Positions 1-10,639 of a DNA stretch of 64,000 bases are shown in pieces. The first letter of the stretch is position 1. Each line of letters begins with the position of its first letter. This DNA comes from Symsagittifera roscoffensis (Eukaryota > Xenacoelomorpha > Acoela > Convolutidae), in assembly GCF_963678635.1 (NCBI RefSeq), contig NC_087064.1, forward strand, positions 65,031,548-65,095,547, given 5' to 3'. The notes beneath the pieces were generated by a model. That model had not been told where the DNA came from, did not search any database, and saw only the letters and a list, made by a program, of their open reading frames with translations. Position numbers and translations under genes: made by a program.

Positions 1-2478
1 GAAATTAAAATAAATGACATATACAAAAATGTCGTCAAAATCCAAAACACTGAGCTGTCGCATAATTTTATGGAAGCAAGGCCTAATAGACGAACTTTTC
101 ACTGAAGCGAAAACTCTTCAAATTAGACATCCAAAACAGAAGAAGTCCGAAGTAAACGAGGAAGCTAAACAATTCGATAAACTAATGAGTACAGGCAAAA
201 TATCTGCCGCTAATGGCTGCCTTTCAGACAAAAAACAAAAGGAGTACTTTCCCAACAAGTAATTAAAGGAAAAACAGTCCTTAGTATCCTGAAAGAAAAA
301 CACCCAAGCCAAAATAGCGAACACTAACTATATAAGTGAAGTAAATGAAGACACAATGCTATACCAGCCCTCTATATTCGAACAGATAAACGCCAAATCA
401 GTTCGAAAATCAACCATGAAAACGCACGGAAGCCACGGTCCCTCGGGTCTAGATGCGTGCGAATGGAGAAAGATTTTAACTCACTTCAACCAGACATCCA
501 TTTAGCTTTGCAAAACATTTGCTAAACTATCCTATACAATAGCAAGTAAAGTTTTCCCAAATGAAAATTTAACGGCGTACAACTCTTGTCGCTTGATACC
601 TCTGGACAAAAATTCAAGGGTACGGCCCATTGGTATCGGCGAGGTTCTGAGAAGAATAATTGGCAAAACAATCAGCCAATGTATAAAATCATACCTAAAA
701 AAACCTCAGAAAAAATTTTCAACTCTGCTTAGGCCAGAAGTGTGGAACCGAATATGCTATCCACAGCTTGAGGATCGAGTTTGAGAAACCGGAAACGGAC
801 GCCAGAAAACGTCTTCAACTCGCTCAAAAGAGAACTTGCTCTAAAAAATGTAGAAAACCTTTGTCCGACACTAGATCATGCGCTGGCCACTCAAATAAAC
901 ATCCCTAAATTTATCTGTCAAAAAAACGGTTTTGACATCTACCGACGGCACAAGCAAGGTGATCCCCTAGCAATGGCTATATACGGAAATGGGATAATCC
1001 CACTGACTGAGCTCCTGCAAAAACCAAATGTCACCCAAAAATGGTAGGCAGATGATGGAAGCGCTGCAGGTGATCTAAAGAGTCTCCGCGCAATACTGGA
1101 CAACCTAGATGTGCACGGAAAGGCTTTCGGATACAATGTGAAGCCTTCCGAGTGTCAACTCATGGTACAGGAAAACTGTCGTGAAAGCGCCATAAAAGTA
1201 TTCGAAGGCACATATATTAAAACGGTAGACAATTTTAGAGTCATTGGATCGGTTATAGGAACAACATCAGCATGCGATAAGTACATGGAAAGCAAAATTG
1301 AAAAGACAACTACCCTAACTGAAAACCTTTTCAAAATAGCTAAAACATCACCACACAATGCGTACTCCTGCTACAAAAAGGGAGTTCAAAAGAAACTAAG
1401 CTTTTTAACCAGAACAACTCCGGAAGCATTTAAGAGAACGGATGAAATTGAGAAAAACTTAAGACAGCAGCTACTTTCCTGTTTTACTGGTAAAAACCAA
1501 ATAACCGAAGAAGATTGCAACCTTTTTGCGCTGCCACTAAGAATTAGAGCTCCTCAGTAACACGGACTTTTCCAAAAACTATGAGTGGTCACGAGACAAT
1601 TGTGATCCGTTAGAAAACAGTGATCAAGAAATAGCTGGAACGGAACAAACTCTGATAAATAGAAACATCAAAACTGAGAAACAAAACATCACACTCTCAA
1701 AAAAGGCTAAAATTATGGAAAATTGCTCATCAGAGAAAAAACTGACAATAAATCTAGCGTCACAGAAAGGAGCATCGAATTGGCTAAGCGTGCTACTCCT
1801 AAACAAAACACAATTTTTTCCTCAACAAATCAGAGTTTAAAGATGGATTACATCTGAGATATGGATGGGAACCACCAAACACCCCACATAGATCCCCGTG
1901 TAGAGAACCGTTCACACTGACCTACCCACTCTCTACACTGCCCCAAAGGTGGATACACTCATCTAAGACATAATGAAATTCGCGATGCCTTTGCGACACT
2001 CCTGGACGAAGTATGCCATGATGTTGAAATAGAGCCGAAACTTCAATCGTTGGAAGGCGAAAGCTTTAACAACAAAACAACCACTACTGAAAATGACGCT
2101 CGACTTGACAGCAAAGCAAATGGACTCTGGGGAGGCCGATTCAGCCGAACCCTTTACGATGTAAAAATTTTCAACCCTCATGCTAAATCCTGCCCTAAAA
2201 CTATATCTGGAGCCTTCAAATATCATGAGAGTGTCAAAACATTAAAATACCAACAAAGAATTCTGGATGTGGAACACAGCAGCTTTGTTCCAGTCATTTT
2301 TTCTAGTACCGGAGGAGCTGCACCGGGCTCTACAAAAACCGTCCAGAAACTAGCAGAGAAACTAAGCGAAAAACAGAACGAATCATACTCGGACACAATA
2401 AATTATATAAGAACAAAAATAAGTTTTACACTTCTGACGAGTGCAATCCTCTGCCTTAGGGGGTGCAAAAAACTTTAA
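1..2478 (+). pseudogene. Degenerate reverse-transcriptase element with C-terminal nuclease-like domain
   Basis: Reading fragments in changing frames line up along one protein. Pre-RT region is at 14-560 (GPSGLDA near 435-455). RT fingers at 590-784 contain RPIGIGEVLRRIIGK. The palm region near 945-1075 has QGDPLAM and a catalytic box read as ADDGSA, preceded by a stop where a Tyr is expected. The thumb is at 1111-1560. The tail is open from about 1965 to 2478 and holds HNEIRD, ARLDSKANGLWGG and YDVKIFNP, which resemble a PD-(D/E)XK-type nuclease core. I recognise the family as an RT group common in cnidarian and marine invertebrate genomes; its formal clade is not assigned here. At least six stops and several frameshifts show it is dead. 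The left end may lie outside the window. Confidence 0.8.
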
Positions 2479-2604
2479 AAAACATCCAACATAGACAATT
2501 CAATCTGTGCTATAATCGAGGAGGGTTAGACTTTAATTGACAATACCGTTGATGCATTAAAATAGATTTGATTTATTCATAAAATTTTGTCGATGTATTT
2601 ATAT

Positions 2605-3840
2605 AGCGTTGGTACGGCCCTATCCAACATGTGCACGTACCGTCGCATGACTGAAGGGCCCATTTTCATATGAGATTAAGAAGAATAGGCCCTCTAACCA
2701 TTGGCTCAAGGGTCAAGGGCACAATCTCTTGTGCTTTTATACCTCATTCAGTCGGAGCCAATTCGGTTCGCGTAAGACATGAGACCACAAAATTGTGTTA
2801 CCGCTTAAAGGCCACTACCAAAAAAATCCCACTCTAGAAGTAGAAAAAAATCCCCATGGCTAGGTCTCTAAATACATAAAAACACGCTGACGCCATTAAA
2901 AACACTGTTGGAAGCTCTAGCATATCATTAGTTTTTACTAGACAGTTGGTCTTTGATACATTTCAGATGGATCATTGTGCCAGTCGGTCAAATTAGGAAG
3001 TTTGATCTTGAGCAACGTTTGATCTTGATTTTGGGGTGAAATTAATTTTTTCAAAAATTCGAATTAAGTCTGTCATGCTCAAGTCTCTCGCAAAAACTGA
3101 AAATACGAGAAAATACAATCAGAACAAACGAGTGATAATCGCGGGAAAGTTACTAAAATATAGAAGAGTAAAATAGCTACTCGCAATTTTACAATCAGTC
3201 AACCGAGAGTAGAGTTGACTTGTTGAATCGAGAGTGACAGAGAACAGATAGAGAAGGGGATCGAGTGGACCAGAGTGAACCTTGAGTGGAAAAGTGGACA
3301 ACTGAAGCTGCCCAATGGTCCAAATAGAAAATTTGTTTCTTGAGCTAAAACTTATTTATTTCAAACGTCCAGAGTCAAACTTAATTACCAAATCAATTCT
3401 AGAATTGCTTTACAATTTAGTTACTTAATTCTAGAGGTTGTGTTGGTTTGTAAATGCCCAATTTAAACTTCTTGAGCGTGTTTTATGTTATTATGTTGAG
3501 TCAGGGAGAGTTTTTACGTTGATCCATCTGAAATGGATCAATGGTCCATAGTGCAATAAAAAATTAACGGTATACGTAAGGTTCCGACCCTGTTTTTAAC
3601 GGCGTTCGCATGTTTTGAGTATTTCGGGACCTGGGCTTGGGGGCGTTCTTATTTCTAGAGTGGAGGTTTTTTGGTACTAGTCTTTAATCTGTAACACCGT
3701 TTGTAGTCTCATGTCGCAAGTGAACCGAATTGGCTCCGTGCCCTTGACTCTGGCGCCAAAGGTTATAGGGCCTATTTTTCTTAACCTCATTGGTGACTTA
3801 AGTAGGCGACTGTTACATAGTGTTCTTATGGCGCTCCTGG
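2605..3840. mobile_element. Non-autonomous element with long imperfect terminal inverted repeats
   Basis: The left arm (clear over 2672-2990, probably from 2605) is the imperfect reverse complement of the right arm (3511-3795, probably to 3840). Shared blocks include GGAGCCAATTCGGTTC, a stretch around ATGAGACYACAAA, CCACTCTAGAA and CATTTCAGATGGATCA. The left arm has an insertion of about 30 bp near 2729-2760. The central 500 bp (2991-3510) has no coding signal. This fits a fold-back or MITE-like DNA element whose arms have drifted apart. Exact ends and target duplication were not resolved. Confidence 0.75.
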
Positions 3841-5160
3841 GTGTTTTCACGACATCAAGACTAAGGGATCGAACACATTTGACACCGCTCCGGGCTACAT
3901 GCCCATTCCAGAGTACCGGTATTACGGTTCGACGGGAACGTGTCCAAAATTTCCCGGTGCGCTTTTCCGAAACGAGGCTAAGCTAACCGAGTAAGTGGGC
4001 CACCAGGGGGACAAAAAACGCGTAAACGACAAAAAGCAAAAGATTAGAAATAGGATTAAAAAACGGTATAAAAAAAACAAAAAAGGACAGTGGCTTTGAT
4101 TCCCAGATTGGGTGGATCAAACCTTTATATTAGTTAAAATAGTATACCCATATTGTTTTCTAATAAGACCGAACGTCTCGATCAAATCAGCAACATTGAA
4201 CAGGTGCCCGAGTTTGGGGCGTTAAACGGGTTATCAGATAGCTTGCAACCTCAGCGGACCACTCGGAATCTTGACTGGAACATGTGACAAGCCAAGTGAG
4301 AAAGTGGTTCTCGGAACAGGGATATGAGATAAAGAGGACACGCGACTGAGAAATGATTAACAGTAGCGTGAACAGAGCAGCACAGCAGTGAAAAGGGATC
4401 ACAAGGGTGTTCCGCCTGGTCAATCGAGTATCATTAAAATCTCATTTATACTATAGGAGATATGTGTAAAAATGAATAAGTAGTCCCAACCATTTTAAGG
4501 AAACGTTTTCGCTTGAGCAGAACCTGGATACAGGCTTACGGACTTTCTCTTGGGAGTGTTAGCACCCATCGCGCTTAGGGTAATTTTTGGATTAAGTGGG
4601 GGCTAGACAGGGGCGAGGTTAGAAGGGAAGCTGGTTGAGATACGGGTTGGCCGTTTGAAATTGTAAAAAGGGGCTTTATTAGAGTAACCATACAACCGAT
4701 GTCATCGATTTACTTGCATTAGATTACCCAGAGTTTAGAACAATCTAGTCACAGACTCAGAACAAGAGCTGCAACGCGAAGATACTCGAAAGTAAACTCG
4801 AATTAAGGTGAGTAACCTGGCCGGATCGGGTTAGGGGATCGGAAATAGACAGCTTCTGGAACCCAACAGGTGAACACCCCATAAGATTGCTAGTAGGGAG
4901 GAGGAAAAACGCGTGACAGTCAGGTACCAGACATTTTTTTACGAAAGACGGCACTTTTCGCCTTTGCATTTTAAGTATACTCATGTATCTTGTTTTTTTA
5001 CTGTTCTCATTCGACTTTTTACTGTTTTTGGGTTTGATTTTTACTGGACTTTAGCGAATTGGCAATCACAAAACATTTAAAAACAAATCGGGTTTTGAGG
5101 GCTTTTCACACAAGTTCTAGAGGTGGTACTGGGATAGTGGATGGGATTAGAGAAGTTTAA
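3841..5160. other. Intergenic stretch without recognised features
   Basis: I found no coherent coding frame, repeat or RNA gene here. Base composition is a little less AT-rich than the flanks. It may be old transposon sequence beyond recognition. Confidence 0.5.
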
Positions 5161-5164
5161 GGGT

Positions 5165-5602
5165 CTTTGTGGCAGTCCTCGGATAGTGACCAAGGGGTCC
5201 CAACACTTTAGTCCTGGGATAGTGATCTAAGGGTCCGAACACTTGGGTCCTGGGATACTGATCGAAGGGTCCCAATACTTTGGCGAAGGGTACCAACACT
5301 TGAGCGAAGGGTCCCAGGACTGTACCGAAGGGTCCCAACACTTGAGCGAAGGATCCCAAGACTGTCTGTACCGAAGGGTCCCAAGATCCTACCGAATGAA
5401 AGCAACACTTGAGCGAAAGATCACAAGTTTGTGCCGAAGGGTCCCAAGACCCCACCTAAGGGTCCCAACACTTGATCGAAGGGTCCCAACACTTGAGTGA
5501 AAGGTATCAACACTCGATCACAGGGTCCCAACACATGAGTGAAGGGTCCAAACACTCGAGCGAAGGGTCCCAGCACTTCATCGAAGGGTCCCAACACTTG
5601 GT
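5165..5602. repeat. Minisatellite of about 20 bp units (GGGTCCCAACACTTGAGCGAA type)
   Basis: More than twenty degenerate units follow one another. Each has an AGGGTCCCAA core followed by CACTTGAGCGA, or by GACTGTACCGA in a variant class. The two unit types alternate in part of the array (5280-5440), suggesting a higher-order unit of about 40 bp. Long reading frames across it on both strands are products of the repeat, not genes. Confidence 0.9.
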
Positions 5603-5940
5603 TTAGGTTTCTAATTCTTGGAGAGTTGTTTCGACTAGTTTTTAAAACGAATTTAGGTGTTGCTCTTTAATTTTTACTTAAATTTTACAGTAGGAGCCTG
5701 TACATATTAGAATCGTACATAAAAAAAAATTGTATTTAAAAATCATGAAGAAAACTATGAAGAAAATCATGAAGAAAATCATGAAGTGTCGCTAATGGAA
5801 AGGAAGGGAAAAGGACTTAAGCAAAACCAAACCTCAACGCACCGAAAACTAAAGAGAAAGTATCGAAAGAACCGAGTGTACCGGTTAGGAAAACTGATCT
5901 CGAGACACCAGATCAAAGCATAAACGGAGCGGAGCGAAAC
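5603..5940. other. AT-rich spacer with a short GAAGAAAATCAT repeat
   Basis: Near 5743-5785 the motif ATGAAGAAAATC is repeated three to four times. Nothing else is recognisable before the retrotransposon gag relic starts. Confidence 0.5.
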
Positions 5941-7093
5941 ACGACGGAATCAACATTGATGCCGAATGCAGAAGAAGAAGGAACGAGGACAATAGAGTTT
6001 TAACCAATAGGCACTAGAGACGAAATCACTAACAACACAACGGAAATGATAAAGGACGATTCACAAACTAAGAGAACATCGTTCACAGAGAGGTTCGAGG
6101 CGATGGTTGGAATGAAACCGAGAGAAAAAGAGGAAGTGGTACCAGCGAACGAAAAAAGCAAAATTTTTGGCACGGTTTCCATGATAACGACCCAGGATAA
6201 AGAGCAAGTCACACAGCAATTAGCGGGTAAGCAAGAGAAAAGGGCGACAGTGTCAGGAGTTGAAAAAGGAACTTCGATACAATAAGAATGAGAACCTAGA
6301 TAACTACTTTATCTGGCGAGGGCCACTGAAGAGAACTACAACAGATGGCGGACAAAGTGTAGACGACCGACAGGGAACGAGAGAAAAATGTCAAATAGGA
6401 CATGAATTAAATGAAAAAGCGGTATGATACTGTGAATGAAAAGTTGCAGAATCTAGAGACCAGAATGGACACAATGAGCAGAAAGTTCTTGTGCCATACA
6501 ATCCAAATTGGATGCACTCTTGAGAAACTCTATAGCCCAAGATGAGTCGAGGGCAGACAAGCAACATGGAACTAGAGTCGATTTTGTTGAGCCACAACTC
6601 AAGAAACGGTATTCTTCACCATTACTTCGGATTGACGACAGCATTAGGTCAGGAGTGACCAGGATTGCTATAAAAGGGGGCGCCTCAAACTCGACGAGGA
6701 CACCAGGGGATTTCAGGGCACACACGGGTGCAACACCTGATGCCATGACATGGGCGAGTACCTAGGAAATGATGAATAGGACACTTGAAGCATTCGCCAC
6801 AAGGAACACAGACTCAAGTGACAGAGGAAGTGCCAAATCCAGAAAAACTTTCAAGAAACCGAAGGAATTCAAAGACGATTCAGATGGTTGCATTGACACC
6901 TGGGTTGAAGTAATGAGACTCCATCTAGAGCAAGACAACTTGAATGACAAGATATAGGCCTGCGCAGCAATATTAGGCAATCTAGAGGGCACAGCACTAA
7001 AGTGCGTGATAGCAAAGAAAGAGGAGGAGCGTGATACTGCAGATAAAAACATTGAAACACTGTTGAATCGTTTTGGATCACGCATCACGTATC
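5941..7093 (+). pseudogene. Ty3/gypsy-type gag relic, unit A
   Basis: Three reading fragments (6046-6285, 6508-6765, 6769-7090) make a charged, low-complexity N-terminal part followed by a capsid-like helical segment. That segment contains KFKDDSDGCIDTWVEVMRLH and LLNRFGSR. Gag packages retrotransposon RNA. The segment from 7003 onward recurs at 23721 in unit B, so this is the only place where the upstream gag sequence remains. At 7093 the sequence jumps to what lies at 24499 in unit B, so about 700 bp holding the capsid C-terminus and zinc knuckle are deleted here. Several in-frame stops (for example after DNLNDKI at 6957) make it non-functional. Confidence 0.7.
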
Positions 7094-7338
7094 CACAAAG
7101 ACTGTAAAGGCCGTGACACAAGTCAGAGATGCTGGGGGCCGAGACAAGGAGTTCACTAGAGATAAACTATGAGAAAGCAGCTGCAGAGGCTATCAACAGG
7201 GTGAAGCAAGACTTGGCGACCAAATAAATTGAGAAACGGCTAAAAACAGGAAACAGAAAGACAAAAGATGAACGAGACACTGGCAATGACGAGGCCAAAA
7301 CCAGAGACCGGAGAAAACCTGACGGGCAGGGGTGATTG
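7094..7338 (+). pseudogene. Gypsy gag-protease linker relic, unit A
   Basis: The frames contain TVKAVTQVRDAGGRDKEF and a glutamate/lysine-rich coiled-coil-like run (NEEDs frame changes around 7170 and 7260) ending in TGRGD and a TGA. The same stops after KEFTRDKL and TGRGD occur in unit B at about 24578 and 24744. Either these lesions are older than the duplication or they are recoding positions. Confidence 0.55.
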
Positions 7339-7761
7339 AAGATGGTGGCCGAGAAACCCTTTGGTATCACGAAGACTGGGGCGAGAATTGTGTCAACAAT
7401 CACGGTGAGCTGTCATGAAGTAACGAAGAACCTGAGTGAACCATTGATGTGTATGTATGCGGATTACTTAAATACACTAAGCACGCAAACCCCTTCTAGA
7501 GCACTCAGGGCTTTAGTCACGAGTGGTGGTAAATCAATTAGGATAGACATTAGATACACGGAAGCCTATGGTCCACATGAGATCAGGGTGAACAAAGATG
7601 GAATAAACATCTACACAAAGACGATGAAAACATGTGACAAAGATCTAGCCAGTCAAATCTATGTTGGTCGAGAAGAACTCAAAGTGAGATCGATTGGGCA
7701 CTGCGTCATGCTGGAAGAAGCTGTCAAGCATCTGAGAACGGAAGGAGACGTTCGGACATAA
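7336..7761 (+). pseudogene. Gypsy pre-protease domain, unit A
   Basis: One open stretch of about 140 codons starts with MVAEKPFGITKTGARIV and ends just before the protease. It lies between the gag zinc-knuckle region and the aspartic protease in this gypsy lineage, and I do not know its function. It is open here. The unit B copy (24749-25200) has stops and a frameshift, so unit A preserves this part better. Confidence 0.65.
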
Positions 7762-8256
7762 GCGGGAAGAAGACCCAACTGCTAGGATTGCTGCACACAG
7801 GGGCCGTCTTGATTGTAATACCAATTGAAACCTGGAAAAAGATGGTATTTGACAAAGATGACTTGATAGAATCTAGAATACGGCTGTCAGCAGCAAACAA
7901 GGGGGGCGCAGCGGGTTCCAGACAGGACACCAATATTAGCCCTAAATTTGGGGGAATGCAATTTGTGGATGATCTTTCTAGTGGTGGAGAATCCAGATGA
8001 GTCAGACTAATTCGTTTTAAGCAGAGAGTTTATCAGGACTTTCGATGTAACAATTGATCTTAACAACGCGATGTTCAGAATTTGAAACCCAGAAACGACG
8101 TATTTAATTAAACCAGTAAAAGTGATAATAGCGAATGAAAGTAAGGATCCAAAGTTCTTGAATAGAAGGGTAAGGTTGAAAGCGAACGAGGCTGCAATAG
8201 TAAGTTTGAGGATGAAGAACTATAATGACCTAAGTGACAATAAACAAGTTTAAATA
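7762..8256 (+). pseudogene. Gypsy aspartic protease (retropepsin), unit A, catalytic Asp lost
   Basis: The protease normally cuts Gag-Pol. The fragment 7788-8000 reads LLHTGAVLIVIP, where the family expects DTGA: the catalytic Asp is His here, while unit B keeps LLDTGAVLIVIP. The downstream part (about 7900-8085) has the ISPKFGG and FIRTFDVTIDLNNAMFRI segments, but a frame change and a local rearrangement near 7905-7925 disrupt the flap region. It is inactive on both counts. Confidence 0.85.
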
Positions 8257-8470
8257 GTGCCGAATCCAAACAGTCAAAGTGCTGCTATTTTAGGAAAATC
8301 ATTCTCGATAACCAAGAGTGGCCTCTGCGTCAACGTCTTGTTGAATACTCTTGATATACCAATCACAATCAAGAGGGGGAGGAAACTGGGATACGCACTG
8401 CCCGTAAAAACTAAATATGAAATCACTGAAAACGTTAAAAAAAAGAAGTTAGTAGTAGATGTTGAGGCTA
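8257..8470 (+). pseudogene. Gypsy protease-RT connector, unit A
   Basis: Open frame reading ILGKSFSITKSGLCV and RGRKLGYALPVKTKYEI. In this retrotransposon lineage the sequence links protease to reverse transcriptase. It stops at a poly-G tract at 8475, beyond which pol continues only as a short inverted piece. No reverse transcriptase or RNase H follows. The same arrangement occurs at 25652-25870 in unit B. Confidence 0.75.
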
Positions 8471-8860
8471 AAGTGGGGGGGGGGGGGGTAGTTTCTGGTA
8501 ATACCGGTTTATCTGTTTCCAACTCCTCTGATGTGGGTCTTTATGAAAAATTCGGACAGCTCGAATGTCTATCGTTGTGTCTAACTTAAGCAACTTCACA
8601 AGGCTTGATGAATATTTTATTCTCTTCAACCTTCTCAACATACAAATCTTGTCCCTATGATTTGGGTAATCAAGACGTGATCGATGGTAATGTTGAGGCA
8701 AAAGTCGGGGGTGGGGGGGGGGGGGGTGGATGGGAGACCCCATGTATTAATATACACTTTAGTTTTCCGGTCTCGATAAGACTACCAATGGTAAGGTTTC
8801 ATGGTTAGTGTGATGGTAAGGTAATGGTAAGAGAAACGTAATTTTTTTGGTTTTCGAGTG
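8471..8860 (-). repeat. Inverted gypsy pol piece between poly-G tracts, copy 1
   Basis: On the minus strand this reads CPNFS, TPEELEID-like, and upstream DYPNHRDKICMLRRLKRIK, the residues that should directly follow the connector on the plus strand. About 220 bp has been flipped. Each side has a G-run (8475-8488 and 8707-8726) preceded by a short direct repeat, GTTGAGGCWAAAGTSGGGG. A 100 bp tail (GGTCTCGATARGACTACCAATGG region) follows. The module occurs three times in the window. Confidence 0.7.
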
Positions 8861-9069
8861 GAAATGTCTAGTTTTTTTGTTAAAATTTTGGCGGGTGTTA
8901 TCTAATTTGTAATTATTAAAATTTAATTGCGTGTACATTGTGTAATGAAGTTTTTTAATTAGTTTTTTGGTACATGGTAAGTCAATGGAAGGAGTTTTTG
9001 GGTAAAAATTTAGAATTTTTATCAAAAAAATTGAAAAACTTTCAAAAGAAACTTCATATCACGATAAAA

Positions 9070-9360
9070 TTTGCAACGATTTGACCTGAATTATTAGATA
9101 ATCTTACTTTCGATCCAGTTAAAACAATGCTGAAACCTACTGAAACTTCGACAAAAGTCAACTTTTTGAGAATAAAAATTAAATTACAAAGAAAGTATAT
9201 AAATCACTGCATCATCTTTGAAGTTTACCGCAACTTTACACAAGAACACAAACAAAATACTGCACCGTACAAAAATTTTTTACATTGCATCACTTGTTAT
9301 AAATTTATTTATTGCATCAGTTATTATAAATTCAATGGTTTTGTATGGATTCCATCATCC
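9070..9360 (+). pseudogene. Small conserved Polinton ORF, copy 1 (broken)
   Basis: Reads MLKPTETSTKVNFL from 9127. It matches the longer intact ORF at 26376-26714 in unit B and the second copy at 9812-10054. Upstream codons carry a stop (ATTTGACC instead of ATTCGACC). The product is lysine-rich with a hydrophobic C-terminus. Function unknown. It lies tail-to-tail with the polymerase gene. Confidence 0.4.
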
Positions 9361-9811
9361 TGAACTTGTCTTTTTCAATAAAAATAAGTAAAACTTTTCT
9401 TTGTTTGCTCATATGTGGCCACCATATGGCTTTTAGTTCTGAATTTTCTTTTTGTAGAAGTTAGGTTGATTGCTTCGTCGAGCAATCTCCTTTACTTTGA
9501 CATGGGTTCATCTCCAGAATCTTCTAGAACACGTTTGTTCAAACCTTTACTGCTGAATTTGAACTTGTCTGACTTGTTGTCATAGCAGCAATAAGTTTTG
9601 CTACAGAAACAGAGCATTTCTGTTAGTCTAAATTCTACTTTAAAAATTGCCGGCTCCCGTTTATCATGCTTTTTATGCGTACTGCAACATGTTCGAGGGA
9701 AGAATTTAGGTTTTGCATCCGCCTTGAAAGAGTCTCTGCAGTCAATTTCCCTCATTTTTCCAAGCAGCTCTCTTATCTGGTTGGATACAGTCGTATAAAT
9801 TCTCTTCCGCA

Positions 9812-10054
9812 ATGATTCGACCTAAATTATTAGATAATTTTATTTTCTATCCAGTTAAAACAATGCTGAAACCTACTGAAACTTCGACAAAAGTCAAATT
9901 TTTGAGAAAAAAAATTAAATTACAAAGCAAGTGCATCGTATTTGAAATTAACCGCACTTTTACAATAGAACACAAAAAAATACTGCACCGTACAAAAGTT
10001 TTTTACATTGCTTCACTTGTTATAAATTTATTTTTTTTTCATCAGTTATTATAA
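9812..10054 (+). pseudogene. Small conserved Polinton ORF, copy 2
   Basis: Starts MIRPKLLDNFIFYPVKTMLK and runs about 80 codons. Its start coincides with the duplication joint. Same unknown family as the copies at 9127 and 26349. The lysine-rich first half and hydrophobic C-terminus (VINLFFFHQLL) are shared. Confidence 0.4.
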
Positions 10055-10639
10055 ACTCAATGGTTTTGTATGGATTCCATCATCCTGAACTTGTCTTTAT
10101 CAATAAAAATAAGTAAGATTTTTCTTTGTTTGCTCATATGTGGCCACCATATGGCTTTTAGTTCTGAATTTTCTATTTGTAGAAGTTAAGTTGATTGCTT
10201 CGTCGAGCACTCTCCTTTACTTTGACATGGGTTCATCTCCAGAATCTTCTAGAACACGTTTGTTCAAACCTTTACTGCTGAATTTGAACTTGTCTGACTT
10301 GTTGTCATAGCAGCAATAAGTTTTGCTACAGAAACAGAGCATTTCTGTTAGTCTAAATTCTTCTTTAAAAAGTCCCGGCTCCCGTTTATCATGCTTTTTA
10401 TGCGTACTGCAACACGTTCGAGGGAAGAAATTAGGTTTTGCATCCGCCTTGAAAGAGTCTCTGCAGTCAATTTCCCTCATTTTTCCAAGCAGCTCTCCTA
10501 TCTGGGTGGATACAGTCGTGTAAATTATCTTCCGCAAGTGCCAATTGAAGTGAGTCTGGATCCATCACCAACTCCTCAATTTTATTTACATCACAGAACT
10601 TGACAAAGAACTAAAAGTAGAGTTCCAACATTCTCAGTT

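Larger units (their letters stand above)
9070..10536. repeat. Tandem direct duplication of about 735 bp, unit A
   Basis: Sequence 9070-9800 is repeated at 9808-10536 and holds the small plus-strand ORF and the C-terminus of DNA polymerase B. The joint near 9805-9812 reads CTTCCGCAATGATTCG, where the polymerase sequence (CTTCCGCAAGTGCC) switches to the small-ORF start with a short GCAA/CAAT overlap. Unit B has a single copy, so this duplication arose after the units separated or was lost from B. Confidence 0.85.

Noticed and set aside
5147-5500. Open reading frames on both strands over the minisatellite
   Set aside because: They arise because the unit length is near a multiple of three; composition is pure repeat.
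8468-8743. Proline-rich minus-strand protein with PPPPP ends
   Set aside because: The proline runs are translated poly-G tracts; the middle is inverted gypsy pol sequence, not a gene.
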